Positions 16,737-26,516 of a stretch of DNA of 64,000 nucleotides are shown in pieces (within the stretch, counting starts at the first letter, position 1; each line of letters begins with the position of its first letter). Below the pieces are notes generated by a model. It was given only the letters and a program-made list of their open reading frames with translations, made no database searches and was not told the DNA's origin. Location: positions 124,001-188,000 of the forward strand of contig NZ_CP019685.1 of assembly GCF_002220775.1 (NCBI RefSeq). Reading direction: 5' to 3'. The stretch comes from Campylobacter sputorum (GTDB lineage Bacteria > Campylobacterota > Campylobacteria > Campylobacterales > Campylobacteraceae). The position numbers were made by a program, and so were the translations under genes.

Positions 16737-19292
16737 TTATAAACTAAAATTTTCTAACTCATTGAAATTTAGATATTTGTAAATTTCGTCTTCTTTTCCT
16801 TCTAATTTTTTTGGAACCATATTTAGATATTCTTCTTTGCTCGGCAGTCTTCCTAGTATTGCACACATTGCTGCAAGTTCGGCGCTTCCTAAATAAACTT
16901 GTGCCCCCATTCCCATTCTGTTATCAAAGTTTCTAGTAGATGTTGAAAATACTATCGCATTATCTTTTACTCGTGCTTGATTTCCCATACAAAGCGAACA
17001 TCCAGCAACTTCTATTCTAGCTCCAGCTGTACCAAAAAGGCTAAAATAACCCTCTGCTTTTAATTTTTCTTGATCCATTTTAGTTGGAGGAACAACCCAA
17101 AGTCTAGTAGGTATCTGTCCCTCGCCTTTTAAAATTTCCCCTAAAGCCCTGTAATGACCGATATTTGTCATACAGCTTCCAACAAAAACTTCATCAATAT
17201 GCTTTGGTCTTTTTGGATCAGCTAAAATTTCACTAAGTGTTGCAACATCATCAGGATCATTTGGACAAGCTAAAATTGGCTCAGTTATTTCATCCATATT
17301 TATCTCTATGATTTGAGCATATTTTGCGTCTTTATCTGCTTTTAAAAGTTCTGGATTATCAAGCCATTTTTGCATATTTTCTTTTCTGCGTTCTAAAGTT
17401 TCTTTGTTTTCATAACCAGCTTTTATCATCGCATCTATTAAAACTATATTTGATTTTAGATATTCAATTACTGGCTCTTTATTGAGTGCAACAGTGCAAG
17501 CTGCAGCACTTCTTTCAGCACTTGCATCACTTAACTCAAAAGCTTGTTCAACTTTTAAATTCTCAAGTCCTTGTATTTCTAAAATTTTACCTGCAAATAT
17601 ATTTTTTTTATTTTTTTTAGATACTGTCAAAAGCCCTTGTTTTATAGCATAATATGGTATAGCATTTACAAGATCTCTTAGTGTTATACCAGGTTGCATT
17701 TTTCCTATAAATTTAACTAGAACAGATTGAGGCATATTTAAAGGCATTATTCCTAAAACCGCAGCAAATGCTACAAGTCCGCTTCCCGCAGGAAAACTTA
17801 TGCCTATAGGAAATCTCGTATGGCTATCACCGCCTGTTCCTACAGTGTCTGGTAAAACCATTCTATTTAACCACGAGTGAATTACTCCATCTCCTGGTTT
17901 TAACGCAACACCACCTCTTGAACTCATAAAATTTGGTAATGTTTTATGAGTTAGTGCATCACTTGGTTTTGGATAAGCTGCTGTATGACAGAAGCTTTGA
18001 AGTACAAAATCAGCATTAAATCCAAGACTTGCAAGCTCTTTTATCTCATCTCTTGTCATAGGTCCAGTTGTATCTTGTGAACCAACCGTTAATGTTTGTG
18101 GTTCTACATACATTCCAGCTCTTACGCCTTTTAATCCACAAGCACGACCTACTATTTTTTGAGCAAGAGTATAGCCGTAATTTTCATCACTTTTTGGTTG
18201 ATCTGGTTTTATAAAAATATCTTCTTCATATTCTAAATTTAAAGCTTTTCTAGCTTTGTAGCATAGCGATTTTGCGATGATTAAAGGTATTCTCCCGCCT
18301 GCTTTAACTTCATCTTTTATTGTATTTGGGATAAGTTCAAATTTGCTTACAACTTTACCATTTTTTACAATTTCTCCTTTATAAGGATAAATTTCTATCT
18401 CATCTCCTGTTTTTAACTCATCAACATTTGCTATAATTGGCAAGGCGCCGCTATCTTGTGCTGTATTAAAAAATATCGGAGCAATGGTTGAACCTATTAT
18501 GATTCCGCCTGTTTTTTTGTTTGGCACACCATCTATTTGCGTTCCTATATGCCACTGTATAGAATTAATCGCACTTTTTCTACTACTTCCTGTTCCTACA
18601 ACATCTCCAACATAAACTACTTGCTTTTTAGTTTCTTTGAGTTTATTTATCTGTTTTATGCCGTCTAAAACTTTTTTTTGTAGCATTGCTAGAGCATGAA
18701 GCGGTATGTCACTACGGCTAAAAGCTTCACTTGCTGGACTTAAATCATCTGTATTTGTCTCTCCATCAACTTTAAATACCACTGCTTGTATTTTTTGCGG
18801 TATATCATTTTTTGATTTAAACCACTCTGCATTTGCCCATGATTCTAAAATATCTTTGGCGTATTTGTTTGTTTTGGATAATTTTAAGATGTCGTTAAAA
18901 TAATCATGAACAAAAATTGTATTTTTAAGTGCATTTGCAGCCTGTTTAGCAACTTTTTCATCCTTATTTTCTAAACAAGATATCAAAACAATAACACTAT
19001 ATCCGCCAAGCATCGTTTTTAACATATCTATGGCTTGAAATTTATCTATACCGTTTATCGATAAATCATGATTTATAATCTCGTTTAGAAATTCAGCTTT
19101 GATTTTAGCAGCGTCATCTACTCCTGGATTTACGCGGTTTTTTAGTAGATTTATAAGTTCATCGCTTTTTGAATAACCGCTTTTTATTAGTTCACAAATT
19201 TCTTTTGTATCAGACGCACTTAGGGCTAAAGGGGGAATTCCCATCTCATTTCTTTTGCTTTTTTCTTCATTGTAGCGAGTAAAGAAGTCCAT
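16737..19292 (-). CDS. acnB: aconitate hydratase B
   Basis: An 851-residue aconitase B of the TCA cycle, which converts citrate to isocitrate using a 4Fe-4S cluster. It has the AcnB-specific N-terminal HEAT-like domain (residues about 1-155), then the swivel domain ([14 protein letters not shown]) and the catalytic part with [33 protein letters not shown] and [14 protein letters not shown]. The cluster cysteines are in the last two motifs. Length is normal for AcnB (about 850-865). It stands alone on the minus strand behind the shared terminator. Confidence 0.97.
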   Translation of the reverse strand: MDFFTRYNEEKSKRNEMGIPPLALSASDTKEICELIKSGYSKSDELINLLKNRVNPGVDDAAKIKAEFLNEIINHDLSINGIDKFQAIDMLKTMLGGYSVIVLISCLENKDEKVAKQAANALKNTIFVHDYFNDILKLSKTNKYAKDILESWANAEWFKSKNDIPQKIQAVVFKVDGETNTDDLSPASEAFSRSDIPLHALAMLQKKVLDGIKQINKLKETKKQVVYVGDVVGTGSSRKSAINSIQWHIGTQIDGVPNKKTGGIIIGSTIAPIFFNTAQDSGALPIIANVDELKTGDEIEIYPYKGEIVKNGKVVSKFELIPNTIKDEVKAGGRIPLIIAKSLCYKARKALNLEYEEDIFIKPDQPKSDENYGYTLAQKIVGRACGLKGVRAGMYVEPQTLTVGSQDTTGPMTRDEIKELASLGFNADFVLQSFCHTAAYPKPSDALTHKTLPNFMSSRGGVALKPGDGVIHSWLNRMVLPDTVGTGGDSHTRFPIGISFPAGSGLVAFAAVLGIMPLNMPQSVLVKFIGKMQPGITLRDLVNAIPYYAIKQGLLTVSKKNKKNIFAGKILEIQGLENLKVEQAFELSDASAERSAAACTVALNKEPVIEYLKSNIVLIDAMIKAGYENKETLERRKENMQKWLDNPELLKADKDAKYAQIIEINMDEITEPILACPNDPDDVATLSEILADPKRPKHIDEVFVGSCMTNIGHYRALGEILKGEGQIPTRLWVVPPTKMDQEKLKAEGYFSLFGTAGARIEVAGCSLCMGNQARVKDNAIVFSTSTRNFDNRMGMGAQVYLGSAELAAMCAILGRLPSKEEYLNMVPKKLEGKEDEIYKYLNFNELENFSL

Positions 19293-19397
19293 TTTTTATC
19301 CTTTATTTGTAATATTTTAATTTTAACACAAGCTTTTTAAAATATTATAAATATTAATGCTTAATCTAAAAAATTAAATTAAAAATACCCATTTTAC

Positions 19398-19426
19398 TTG
19401 ACAATCGTTTTCAAAAAAAGTATAAT
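19398..19426 (+). promoter_or_regulatory. consensus sigma-70 promoter of the metal-resistance operon
   Basis: TTGACA at 19398-19403 and TATAAT at 19421-19426 are separated by 17 bases, matching the textbook sigma-70 promoter at every position. Such a -35 box is unusual in Campylobacter. An operator lies directly downstream, as expected of a strong promoter kept shut by a repressor. Confidence 0.75.
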
Positions 19427-19440
19427 TTTAAATTATTTTA

Positions 19441-19462
19441 TATATGAACATATATTCATATA
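19441..19462. promoter_or_regulatory. SmtB/CadC-type operator
   Basis: A 22-base near-palindrome with core TGAACA-TA-TATTCA and TATA flanks. This is the 12-2-12 operator pattern of SmtB/ArsR-family metal sensors. It lies 14 bases after the -10 box, over the expected transcription start, and 42 bases before the regulator gene. It would be the autoregulatory site of the ArsR-family gene below. Confidence 0.75.
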
Positions 19463-19504
19463 TAAATACATTTATATTAAATTTATTTAATTAGGAAGGT
19501 GTAT

Positions 19505-19849
19505 ATGGATTTTTGCGAAGTTAGTATAATACATCAAGATATAGTCAAAAATGTAATGGAAAATATGCCAAAGGACGATAGTTTAGAGTGTTTGGCGGAT
19601 TTTTTTAAAATTTTTTCAGATAGCACAAGGGTGCGAATACTTTGGGCTTTAAGTCAAAATGAAATGTGTGTTTGTGATATAGCATACCTTTTAAATATGA
19701 GTAATTCAAGTATATCTCATCAGTTGAGGGTGCTTAAGCAAGGCGGATTTGTTAAAAATAGACGAGATGGTAAAGTTATATATTATAGTCTAAGAGATGA
19801 GCATATAAGCACTATTTTAAATCAAAGCTTAATTCATATAAACGAATAA
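19505..19849 (+). CDS. ArsR/SmtB/CadC-family metal-sensing repressor
   Basis: A winged-helix repressor of about 114 residues. I chose the ATG at 19505, eight bases after AGGAAGG. A GTG six bases earlier is too close to that site. The alpha-3 metal motif MCVCDIA (CadC has ELCVCDIA), an N-terminal Cys4, and an alpha-5 pattern D-x-H...H-x-x-E near the C terminus (DEHIS to HINE) are all visible, so both the CadC-type cysteine site and the SmtB-type zinc site could form. It would sense zinc, cadmium or lead and release the operator upstream. It heads an operon with an HMA protein and a P1B ATPase. Confidence 0.88.
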   Translation: MDFCEVSIIHQDIVKNVMENMPKDDSLECLADFFKIFSDSTRVRILWALSQNEMCVCDIAYLLNMSNSSISHQLRVLKQGGFVKNRRDGKVIYYSLRDEHISTILNQSLIHINE

Positions 19850-19859
19850 AGGGTAAAAA

Positions 19860-20081
19860 ATGTGTAAAAAATTCACACTTAAAAATTTAGAATGCTCTAA
19901 CTGTGCTTCTAAAATGGAAGAACAAATATCAAAAATAAATGGCGTCCAAAGTGTTAGTATAAATTTCATAACAACTAAAATGAAACTAAATTATGATGAA
20001 AGTATGGAAGATGAAATTTTAAACAGATGTCAAAGTATCATTTCGAAAATAGAGCCAAATACTATTATGGAAATTTTATAA
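19860..20081 (+). CDS. stand-alone HMA metal-binding protein
   Basis: A 73-residue heavy-metal-associated (ferredoxin-like) domain with the metal-binding CxxC motif at CSNC (residues about 14-17) and the pattern KINGVQSVSINFITTKM. It starts ten bases after the repressor gene and ends one base before the ATPase gene. The ATPase has no N-terminal metal-binding domain of its own, so this protein probably provides that domain in trans or shuttles metal to the pump. A copper-chaperone role is less likely given the zinc/cadmium type of the pump. Confidence 0.85.
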   Translation: MCKKFTLKNLECSNCASKMEEQISKINGVQSVSINFITTKMKLNYDESMEDEILNRCQSIISKIEPNTIMEIL

Positions 20082-20082
20082 G

Positions 20083-21912
20083 ATGAAAAAAGATATAAGT
20101 TTTATTTTTATTTGTATTTTTATAGTTATTGTTTCATTTTTTATAGAAAATAATATTTTAAAAACTAGTTTTTTGGCAATTTCGTATATTATTATAGGAT
20201 ACGATGTTCTTTTAAATGGCATTAAAACATTAACAAAAAAATCTTTTTTAGATGAGAATTTTTTGATGAGTATAGCATCTCTTGGAGCTTTTTTCATAGG
20301 AGAGCAGTTAGAAGCGGTTGGTGTAATGTTATTTTATAAGATAGGTGCAACTTTTGAACGCTACTCATTAAATAAATCAAGAAATTCTCTAAAAGATGCG
20401 ATGAAACTTATGCCAGAATATGCAAATTTAAAACTAGATAATGGCGAGCATAAAAAAGTTGATCCAAATTTTATTAATATAGGCGATATTATACTCATAA
20501 AACCAGGAGAAAAAGTGCCAATTGATGGCATTATAATAAGTGGTAATTCATCTTTAAACACTGCAGCTATCACAGGAGAACCCATTCCAAAAGAACTTAA
20601 AACTGGTGATGAAATAACAAGTGGATATGTAAATATAAATGGGCTTTTGGAAGTTAAGGTTACAAAAAACTTTGAAAACTCAACTATAGCCCAAATTTTA
20701 GAGCTTGTAGAAGATGCTACAACAAAAAAATCAAAACAAGAAAAATTTATAACCAAATTTGCTAGAGTTTATACGCCCATTGTAGTTTTTGTAGCAATAT
20801 TTATAACTATTATCCCGCCATTTTTCACCGGTGAGATTAAAGAATGGTTTTATAGAGCGTTAATATTTCTAGTAGTTTCTTGTCCTTGCGCTCTTGTGAT
20901 ATCTGTACCTCTTAGTTTTTTTGGAGGTATAGGGGCATCAAGTAAAAAAGGAATTTTGGTAAAAGGAAGTAATTTTTTAGATGTGCTTTCAAAGGCAAAA
21001 ACTTTTGTTTTTGATAAAACAGGAACGCTTACAAAAGGCGAATTTATGGTTGATGAGGTAGTAAGTGTTGGTAAATTTAGTAAAGACGATGTAATTGAGT
21101 TTGCAGCTTTATCACAACTTTACTCATCTCATCCTATCGGTATTTCGCTTATAAAATATACAAAAAGTTTGGATATAAATTTAGATGAAAATTTAGTTAG
21201 TAATTTAGAAGAGATTCCAGGATTTGGCATAAAGGCTGATATAAAAGGAAGTAGTGTTTTGATTGGAAATGCAAATTTACTAAAAGATTTTGCGCTTCCA
21301 AAGCTTGATAAAACTTCTACTTTTATAGCAATAAATAGAGAATTTGCAGGATACATTACATTTAAAGATGAGATAAGATATGATGCTATAACAACTATAA
21401 AATATCTCAAAAGTAAAAAAATAAAAACATTTATGCTAACAGGAGATAAAGAAAACTCAGCAAAACTTATAGCAACAAAACTTGGGATAGACCATGTTTT
21501 TGCAGAGCTAACGCCGATGAAAAAAGTTGAAATTTTAGAAAGCTTGATGGATAAAAAAGCAAAAAATGAAACTATCTGTTATATAGGAGATGGCATAAAT
21601 GATGCCCCTGTTTTAGCAAGAGCTGATGTCGGTATAGCCATTTTTGGAAGTAGTGCTGCAATAGAAGCTGGAGATATAGTTTTGCTTGATAGTAGTTTAA
21701 ATAAACTAAAAACAGCCTTGCAAATATCTAAAAAAACTATAAATATAGCCTATGAAAATATCATTTTTAGTATAGGCATAAAGATATTTGTGCTTGTTTT
21801 GGCTATTTTTGGTTTTGCATCTATGTGGGCTGCAATATTTGCAGATGTTGGAGTTACGATACTTGCCATACTAAATTCATTTAGGGTTTTTGCTTATGCT
21901 AAAAAGATTTAA
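20083..21912 (+). CDS. cadA: P1B-type heavy-metal exporting ATPase (Zn/Cd/Pb class)
   Basis: A 609-residue P-type ATPase. Key motifs are the membrane CPC in VVSCPCALVISVP, the phosphorylated Asp in DKTGT, TGEP in the actuator domain, SHP in the nucleotide domain and GDGINDAP in the hinge. The last helix has ADVGVTILAILNSFR, whose DxG element is typical of the Zn2+/Cd2+/Pb2+ (P1B-2) class. It is shorter than CadA/ZntA (about 700-730) because the N-terminal HMA domain is missing and encoded separately just upstream. It exports the metal sensed by the ArsR-family repressor. The exact ion is inferred. Confidence 0.9.
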   Translation: MKKDISFIFICIFIVIVSFFIENNILKTSFLAISYIIIGYDVLLNGIKTLTKKSFLDENFLMSIASLGAFFIGEQLEAVGVMLFYKIGATFERYSLNKSRNSLKDAMKLMPEYANLKLDNGEHKKVDPNFINIGDIILIKPGEKVPIDGIIISGNSSLNTAAITGEPIPKELKTGDEITSGYVNINGLLEVKVTKNFENSTIAQILELVEDATTKKSKQEKFITKFARVYTPIVVFVAIFITIIPPFFTGEIKEWFYRALIFLVVSCPCALVISVPLSFFGGIGASSKKGILVKGSNFLDVLSKAKTFVFDKTGTLTKGEFMVDEVVSVGKFSKDDVIEFAALSQLYSSHPIGISLIKYTKSLDINLDENLVSNLEEIPGFGIKADIKGSSVLIGNANLLKDFALPKLDKTSTFIAINREFAGYITFKDEIRYDAITTIKYLKSKKIKTFMLTGDKENSAKLIATKLGIDHVFAELTPMKKVEILESLMDKKAKNETICYIGDGINDAPVLARADVGIAIFGSSAAIEAGDIVLLDSSLNKLKTALQISKKTINIAYENIIFSIGIKIFVLVLAIFGFASMWAAIFADVGVTILAILNSFRVFAYAKKI

Positions 21913-22667
21913 AATATAAATCCATAAATAATTTTTAAAATGGTTAAAGCAACTATGATTAAAAATATTGTCTTTACCCATTTTACATCTTTTTTAATAA
22001 CAAAATTTGAGCCAAAATATCCGCCTAAAATTTGACCTAATGCCATTATAAAGCCCACAAGCCAAAGAATTTGTCCACCAAATATAAAAACAACTAAAGA
22101 GACGAAATTTGAGACGAAATTCAAAACCTTAGTGTGTGCAACGGCTTTTTTCATATAAAGTCCAAGAATACCAACTAATGCAAATGTCCAAAATGATCCA
22201 GCCCCAGGTCCAAAAAAGCCATCATAAAATCCCAAAATCAGTCCAAAAACTATATAAAAAGGCTTTGGAGACATTCTAGCTTTTGTGTCTTTTTCGCCTA
22301 AATTTGGCGAAAAAATCGTATAGATAAAAATACCAATTAGCAAAAAGGGGATTATGTAGTTTAAAAATTTCGCGTCTATAAAAAGCACAAGCATTGTTCC
22401 ACTACACGCACCTATAAAAGTAAAAATTATCCCAGTTATTATCTCTTTTTTATCTATATAGCCTTTTGCCCAAAAATTTGCAGCAGCTGTAAAAGTTCCA
22501 AAACTTCCTTGCAGTTTATTTGTAGCAAGTGCAATATGTGGGGGAACATTCATAGCTAAAAGAGCTGGCAAACAAATAAGCCCGCCACCTCCTGCTATAG
22601 CATCCACAAAACCGCCCAAAAATGCAGCTATAAAAAATACACCAAATTGCCAAATTTCAAATTCCAT
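21909..22667 (-). CDS. TSUP (TauE/SafE) family membrane permease
   Basis: A 252-residue inner-membrane protein with about eight hydrophobic segments. The first contains the family signature AFLGGFVDAIAGGGGLICLPALL, and the middle repeats it in LGFYDGFFGPGAGSFWTFALV. TSUP members export sulfite or move sulfonates, sulfolactate or other organic anions. The substrate here is unknown. Its 3' end overlaps that of the metal ATPase gene by four bases. It is a single-gene unit with no linked sulfur-metabolism gene. Confidence 0.88.
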   Translation of the reverse strand: MEFEIWQFGVFFIAAFLGGFVDAIAGGGGLICLPALLAMNVPPHIALATNKLQGSFGTFTAAANFWAKGYIDKKEIITGIIFTFIGACSGTMLVLFIDAKFLNYIIPFLLIGIFIYTIFSPNLGEKDTKARMSPKPFYIVFGLILGFYDGFFGPGAGSFWTFALVGILGLYMKKAVAHTKVLNFVSNFVSLVVFIFGGQILWLVGFIMALGQILGGYFGSNFVIKKDVKWVKTIFLIIVALTILKIIYGFIF

Positions 22668-22749
22668 TGTTTGCTTCTTTTTAAATTTAATTAGTAATTT
22701 TAACTCATTTAAATATAAAATTTACTAAATTTATAAAAAAGGATTTAGC

Positions 22750-23202
22750 ATGCAAAAATCTTATATGAAGACACCTATTGGAAATTTAGAAATTATGGCT
22801 GATGAAATAGGAATTTGTGAGATAAATTTCACAAACAATTTTATAAATTTAGATACAAAAAATACTCATATAAAAAAATGTATAAAAGAACTTAACGAAT
22901 ATTTTAGCGGAAATTTGAGAGAATTTAGCGTAAATTTACATATAGTTGCAACACAATTTCAAAGAAGCGTTTATGAGGCTTTGCTTTGCATAAAATATGG
23001 CAAAACAGCAACTTATGGAGATATAGCAAAAATGATAAATTTTCCAAAATCTTACAGGGCTGTTGGAAACGCAAACTCAAAAAATAAAATTCCAATCATA
23101 ATTCCATGCCACAGAATAGTTTGCAAAAACTCAATTGGGGGATATTCTGACGGCATAGAAATAAAAAAATTTTTACTAGATTTGGAGAGTAAATTTAATT
23201 GA
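22750..23202 (+). CDS. ogt: methylated-DNA--protein-cysteine methyltransferase
   Basis: A 150-residue O6-alkylguanine-DNA alkyltransferase, which repairs methylated guanine by transferring the methyl group to its own cysteine. The active site PCHRIV is present (IIPCHRIVCKN), as are the DNA-binding ATQFQRSVYEALLCIKYGKTATYGDIA region and the YRAVGNANSKN motif. The size agrees with Ogt. It is convergent with ribBA, with which it overlaps by eight bases. Confidence 0.94.
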   Translation: MQKSYMKTPIGNLEIMADEIGICEINFTNNFINLDTKNTHIKKCIKELNEYFSGNLREFSVNLHIVATQFQRSVYEALLCIKYGKTATYGDIAKMINFPKSYRAVGNANSKNKIPIIIPCHRIVCKNSIGGYSDGIEIKKFLLDLESKFN

Positions 23203-24211
23203 TATATGAAACTATGTCTAGGTTAAAGCCCTTTATACCTACAAATTCTTTTTTAGAGCTTGAGCTAATCATATCAATTTGTGTTATGCCAAAATGTTTT
23301 AGAATTTGAGCTCCTATACCATAGTTTTTTATTAAATTTTTACTATCATTACCATCATCTAAAAATATCAAAATGCCATTTTTTTCGTTAAGAATTTCTA
23401 AACTTTTCATAAGGTCGTCATATTTTTTATTTGTCATAAAATCTATATTTGATGATATTTTTTCAAATTTTACAACGCTTCTTTTAGAAATATTTCCAAA
23501 AATAAAGGCAAAATGAGTTCTATCTAGATGATCTTTTATCTCATATTGAACTGCTTCATAACCTGCTAATTTAATGTTAGAAGATTTTTCTATGTTTATT
23601 AGGGTTTCATTTTGGAGTCTGTATTTTACTATATCAGATATCGCGACCATATGTAGTCCAAATTTTTCGCAAAAAAGCTCTAAATCATCTCTTCTGGCCA
23701 TGCTTCCATCATCTTTTACGATTTCGCAGCATATTGCAACTTCCATAAGTCCGGCTAATTTACATAAATCCACACAACCCTCAGTGTGACCTGTTCTAAC
23801 TAAAACACCGCCATTTTTTGCAATTAGTGGAAAAATATGCCCAGGACGCACAAAATCATCAGCAGTTGCAGTGGGTGAGCACATAAGTTTTATTGTCATA
23901 TCTCTCTCATAAGCACTAACACCAGTTGTTGCTTCTTTTGCATCTATAGTAACAGTAAAAGCTGTTTCATGTGAAGATGTATTTGAACTAACCATAGGTG
24001 CAAGATCAAATTTTTTTGCTATTTGTTCGCTTATTGGTGTACAAAGCACTCCTTTTGCGTGTGTTATAGTAAAATTTACTTTTTGTGTATCACTAAAGGT
24101 AGCAGCAAAAATTATATCCCCTTCATTTTCCCTATCTTCATCATCAACCATTACAAGCATTTTTCCTTGTTTTAAATCATCAATTGCTTGTTCTACGCTT
24201 ACTAAAGCCAT
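23195..24211 (-). CDS. ribB: 3,4-dihydroxy-2-butanone 4-phosphate synthase with degenerate GTP cyclohydrolase II domain
   Basis: A 338-residue protein. Residues 1-200 are a complete RibB domain: DDEDRENEGDIIFAA, SPTATADDFVRPGHIFPL and RTGHTEGCVDLCKLAG are present, so it should make the four-carbon precursor of riboflavin from ribulose 5-phosphate. Residues about 205-338 occupy the place of the GTP cyclohydrolase II (RibA) domain, but I see none of the RibA zinc cysteines or the GDxxxS...CDC block, so that activity is probably lost. RibBA with an inactive second half is also reported for Helicobacter. A separate RibA would be needed elsewhere. Confidence 0.9.
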   Translation of the reverse strand: MALVSVEQAIDDLKQGKMLVMVDDEDRENEGDIIFAATFSDTQKVNFTITHAKGVLCTPISEQIAKKFDLAPMVSSNTSSHETAFTVTIDAKEATTGVSAYERDMTIKLMCSPTATADDFVRPGHIFPLIAKNGGVLVRTGHTEGCVDLCKLAGLMEVAICCEIVKDDGSMARRDDLELFCEKFGLHMVAISDIVKYRLQNETLINIEKSSNIKLAGYEAVQYEIKDHLDRTHFAFIFGNISKRSVVKFEKISSNIDFMTNKKYDDLMKSLEILNEKNGILIFLDDGNDSKNLIKNYGIGAQILKHFGITQIDMISSSSKKEFVGIKGFNLDIVSYIN

Positions 24212-24231
24212 TATTTTTCCTTATTTATTTT

Positions 24232-25050
24232 CTATGAAATTGTTACTATTGGTAATTTTGATTCTTCTATTAATTCTGCAGAAAAGCTTCCAAAGAAAAA
24301 TCTTTTTATAGGATTTGAGTTAAATGCCCCACAAGCTATCAAATCTATCTCATTTTTATTTGCAAAATCAAGCATCTCATCGATACTTCCGTGAATACTT
24401 ATAAATTTGAGATTTTCATCACTATAAGTTTCTTTTGTTTTAGATAAAATTTGATCGGATTTTTCTTTGCTTTCGTTTAAATTTAATATGATTTTTTCTG
24501 CATTTTTGAAGTTTTTGCAAACAAAATCAAGTATTTTATCACTTGCATTAGATCCATCATAAGCTACTAGGATTTTATCAACTTTTTGTATGTTTGAGCT
24601 TAGAGTGAAAATAGGAGATTTCGCATATTTTATAATGTCAAATAAATTTCTGCTTATTTGATTAGAGCTTGCACTATTTCCTATTACAAGTATGCTTTCA
24701 TTATCACAAAGAGATTGTATTTTTACAACCAAATCGCCTTCTTCTTGTATGATTTGAGAATCAAGACCGCTATTTAGTGCAAATTTATTGTATAGACCTA
24801 AAATGTTTTTTAACTCAGCTGCTCTGTCTTTGCTTTCATTTAACTCTTTTATAATCTCATAATCTATGTGATATTGATGAGTTGGATCCATAACTCCCAT
24901 CATTGCAAAAGATGTTGCATAATCTTGCAAAACTTCATTAACATTTAAAAAATAAATTTTTAAATTTAAGATTTTGGCTATATTGATAGCACTTTCACAT
25001 ACATTTTTATTAAGCGAACTGCTGTCTATACAAGCTATAATTTTTTTCAT
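24232..25050 (-). CDS. tandem universal stress protein
   Basis: A 272-residue protein made of two UspA-like domains. Each begins with the Usp strand (KIIACIDSS at residue 1 and KILVAYDGSNASDKIL near residue 155). The second domain ends with DLIACGAFNSNPIKRFFFGSFSAELI, resembling the ATP-binding GxxGxxS region. The role is general stress adaptation, with no exact partner known. It overlaps the next gene by four bases, suggesting that the two products work together or share regulation. Confidence 0.87.
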   Translation of the reverse strand: MKKIIACIDSSSLNKNVCESAINIAKILNLKIYFLNVNEVLQDYATSFAMMGVMDPTHQYHIDYEIIKELNESKDRAAELKNILGLYNKFALNSGLDSQIIQEEGDLVVKIQSLCDNESILVIGNSASSNQISRNLFDIIKYAKSPIFTLSSNIQKVDKILVAYDGSNASDKILDFVCKNFKNAEKIILNLNESKEKSDQILSKTKETYSDENLKFISIHGSIDEMLDFANKNEIDLIACGAFNSNPIKRFFFGSFSAELIEESKLPIVTIS

Positions 25051-26258
25051 TTTCTTTTAAAACTCTCTTTTGTATGATTTATAAGCGATTTTGCACCGTC
25101 GTATACTTTGTTTCCAAGCTTTTTTGCTTCTAATGTAATCTCTTTTTTCGCGTTTTCTATCTCAAATTTATCTAATTCTTGCTTTTGTGCTTCTAAATTT
25201 TTAAATATTTTCAAACTTTTTTTACTAAATTCTTGCTTTAAAGAGTGCATTTTTTCATTTGCTTTTTTAGCAAATTCTTCTATATTTTCATTTTCTTTTA
25301 TATCTTCCATTTTAGAGATTATAAGCTGTTTTGTGTCATTTGTAAGCCTTATAAATTTAGCTAGATAACTATCTAAACTATTTTGCAATATATCTTCTAT
25401 AATCGATTTTGAAGGCTCGTCGCATTCTAAAGATATATTTTTTAAAAGCTCTATAAAGTCATTTTCGATATTTTGAAGTTCTTTTGTAGTTTCTAAAAGA
25501 TTTTGATTTATCTCTTTTGGAACAAATTTTATATCATCATTTAGTTTTTCTATAGATTTAAAAATTCCATCTTTGTTTCCATTTATCACGCCTTTTATAA
25601 GTGAGCTAGCGTAAATTTTGCTTTCATTTGCCACTTCAATAGCTGCTTTTACGATAACTTTTGATATATTTAAAATTCTTTCTTTTTCAAATTTACCTTC
25701 TTTTATTGTTAGATAAGATATGTTTTTACTTATTTCATATGCTGTATCTTCAACATCTTCACCATTTTCGATTGTTGTTAAAAATGCTGATTCTGAAGTT
25801 TCTTTTAATATTCCTAAAATTTCTAATCCGCCTATTAATCTTTCATCAATAACATCTAAAATCATATCTTTATAAGGACTATTGCTTTTTTTAAACTGAT
25901 TTTCTATATTTTTATAAATATCAACAAGAGAGTTTCGTATATCTCTGCCTTGTGCGTAAATTTGCTTTTTTATCTGATCATTTTCATATATAAGTTTGTG
26001 AAAATACTGCTCTTTTTCATATACACTAGCTCTAAAAAGACCATCCATAATTGAAGATAAAGTTTCATGATTTAGTAAATTTTTACTTTTTAATTCTTCG
26101 CAAAGTTGAGAAAAAATATATATTATTTTTTCTTCTTTTTGAATTTCTCCTAAAAACTCATCTTTATACATATCAAATACACTATCATTCAAACGCAGAT
26201 TAAAATCCTCATCATTTTTGTGTTTATCTATAAAATTTAAAAATATATCTTTTTGCAT
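25047..26258 (-). CDS. helical coiled-coil protein of unknown function
   Basis: A 403-residue protein that I do not recognise with certainty. It has no signal peptide or membrane segment and is almost wholly helical. Long charged helices run from about residue 215 to the end, including coiled-coil-like KKSLKIFKNLEAQKQELDKFEIENAKKE-type sequence. It is encoded directly before, and overlapping, the tandem universal stress protein, and probably in one operon with it. A role in stress handling or envelope organisation would be a guess. Confidence 0.75.
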   Translation of the reverse strand: MQKDIFLNFIDKHKNDEDFNLRLNDSVFDMYKDEFLGEIQKEEKIIYIFSQLCEELKSKNLLNHETLSSIMDGLFRASVYEKEQYFHKLIYENDQIKKQIYAQGRDIRNSLVDIYKNIENQFKKSNSPYKDMILDVIDERLIGGLEILGILKETSESAFLTTIENGEDVEDTAYEISKNISYLTIKEGKFEKERILNISKVIVKAAIEVANESKIYASSLIKGVINGNKDGIFKSIEKLNDDIKFVPKEINQNLLETTKELQNIENDFIELLKNISLECDEPSKSIIEDILQNSLDSYLAKFIRLTNDTKQLIISKMEDIKENENIEEFAKKANEKMHSLKQEFSKKSLKIFKNLEAQKQELDKFEIENAKKEITLEAKKLGNKVYDGAKSLINHTKESFKRK

Positions 26259-26267
26259 ATCTTTCCT

Positions 26268-26516
26268 TTACAAAACAAATTTGCATTTACTTTTTAATTT
26301 GTTAAATATATCCAATCTCTCTTTGTCATTTAAAATAAAAACGCTTAGATTGTGGCTTTGGTAATTTCCGTTGCTACTTAAATTTGAAAACTCAAGTTTA
26401 TATTCTTTTTGTTTAGTTACCAAAGCTACTATGTTTTCAATTTTTTCATCTTTTGATATTATAAGCTTGTATTTCCAAAAACACGGATAGTTGATTTTAG
26501 GTTTATTTTCGCACAT
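26268..26516 (-). CDS. HP0495/YbeD-type DUF493 protein
   Basis: A small protein of 82 residues when started at [14 protein letters not shown]. The open frame extends six residues further, but homologues begin close to the KPxIxYPC segment. The fold is ferredoxin-like ([12 protein letters not shown]...[25 protein letters not shown]). The function of the DUF493 family in Epsilonproteobacteria is unknown. It overlaps moaC by 14 bases, as the equivalent pair is arranged in C. jejuni. Confidence 0.8.
   Translation of the reverse strand: MCENKPKINYPCFWKYKLIISKDEKIENIVALVTKQKEYKLEFSNLSSNGNYQSHNLSVFILNDKERLDIFNKLKSKCKFVL

Noticed and set aside
24212-24231. FMN riboswitch ahead of ribBA
   Set aside because: The leader available on the minus strand is only about 20 bases before the next gene and carries no RFN-type motifs.
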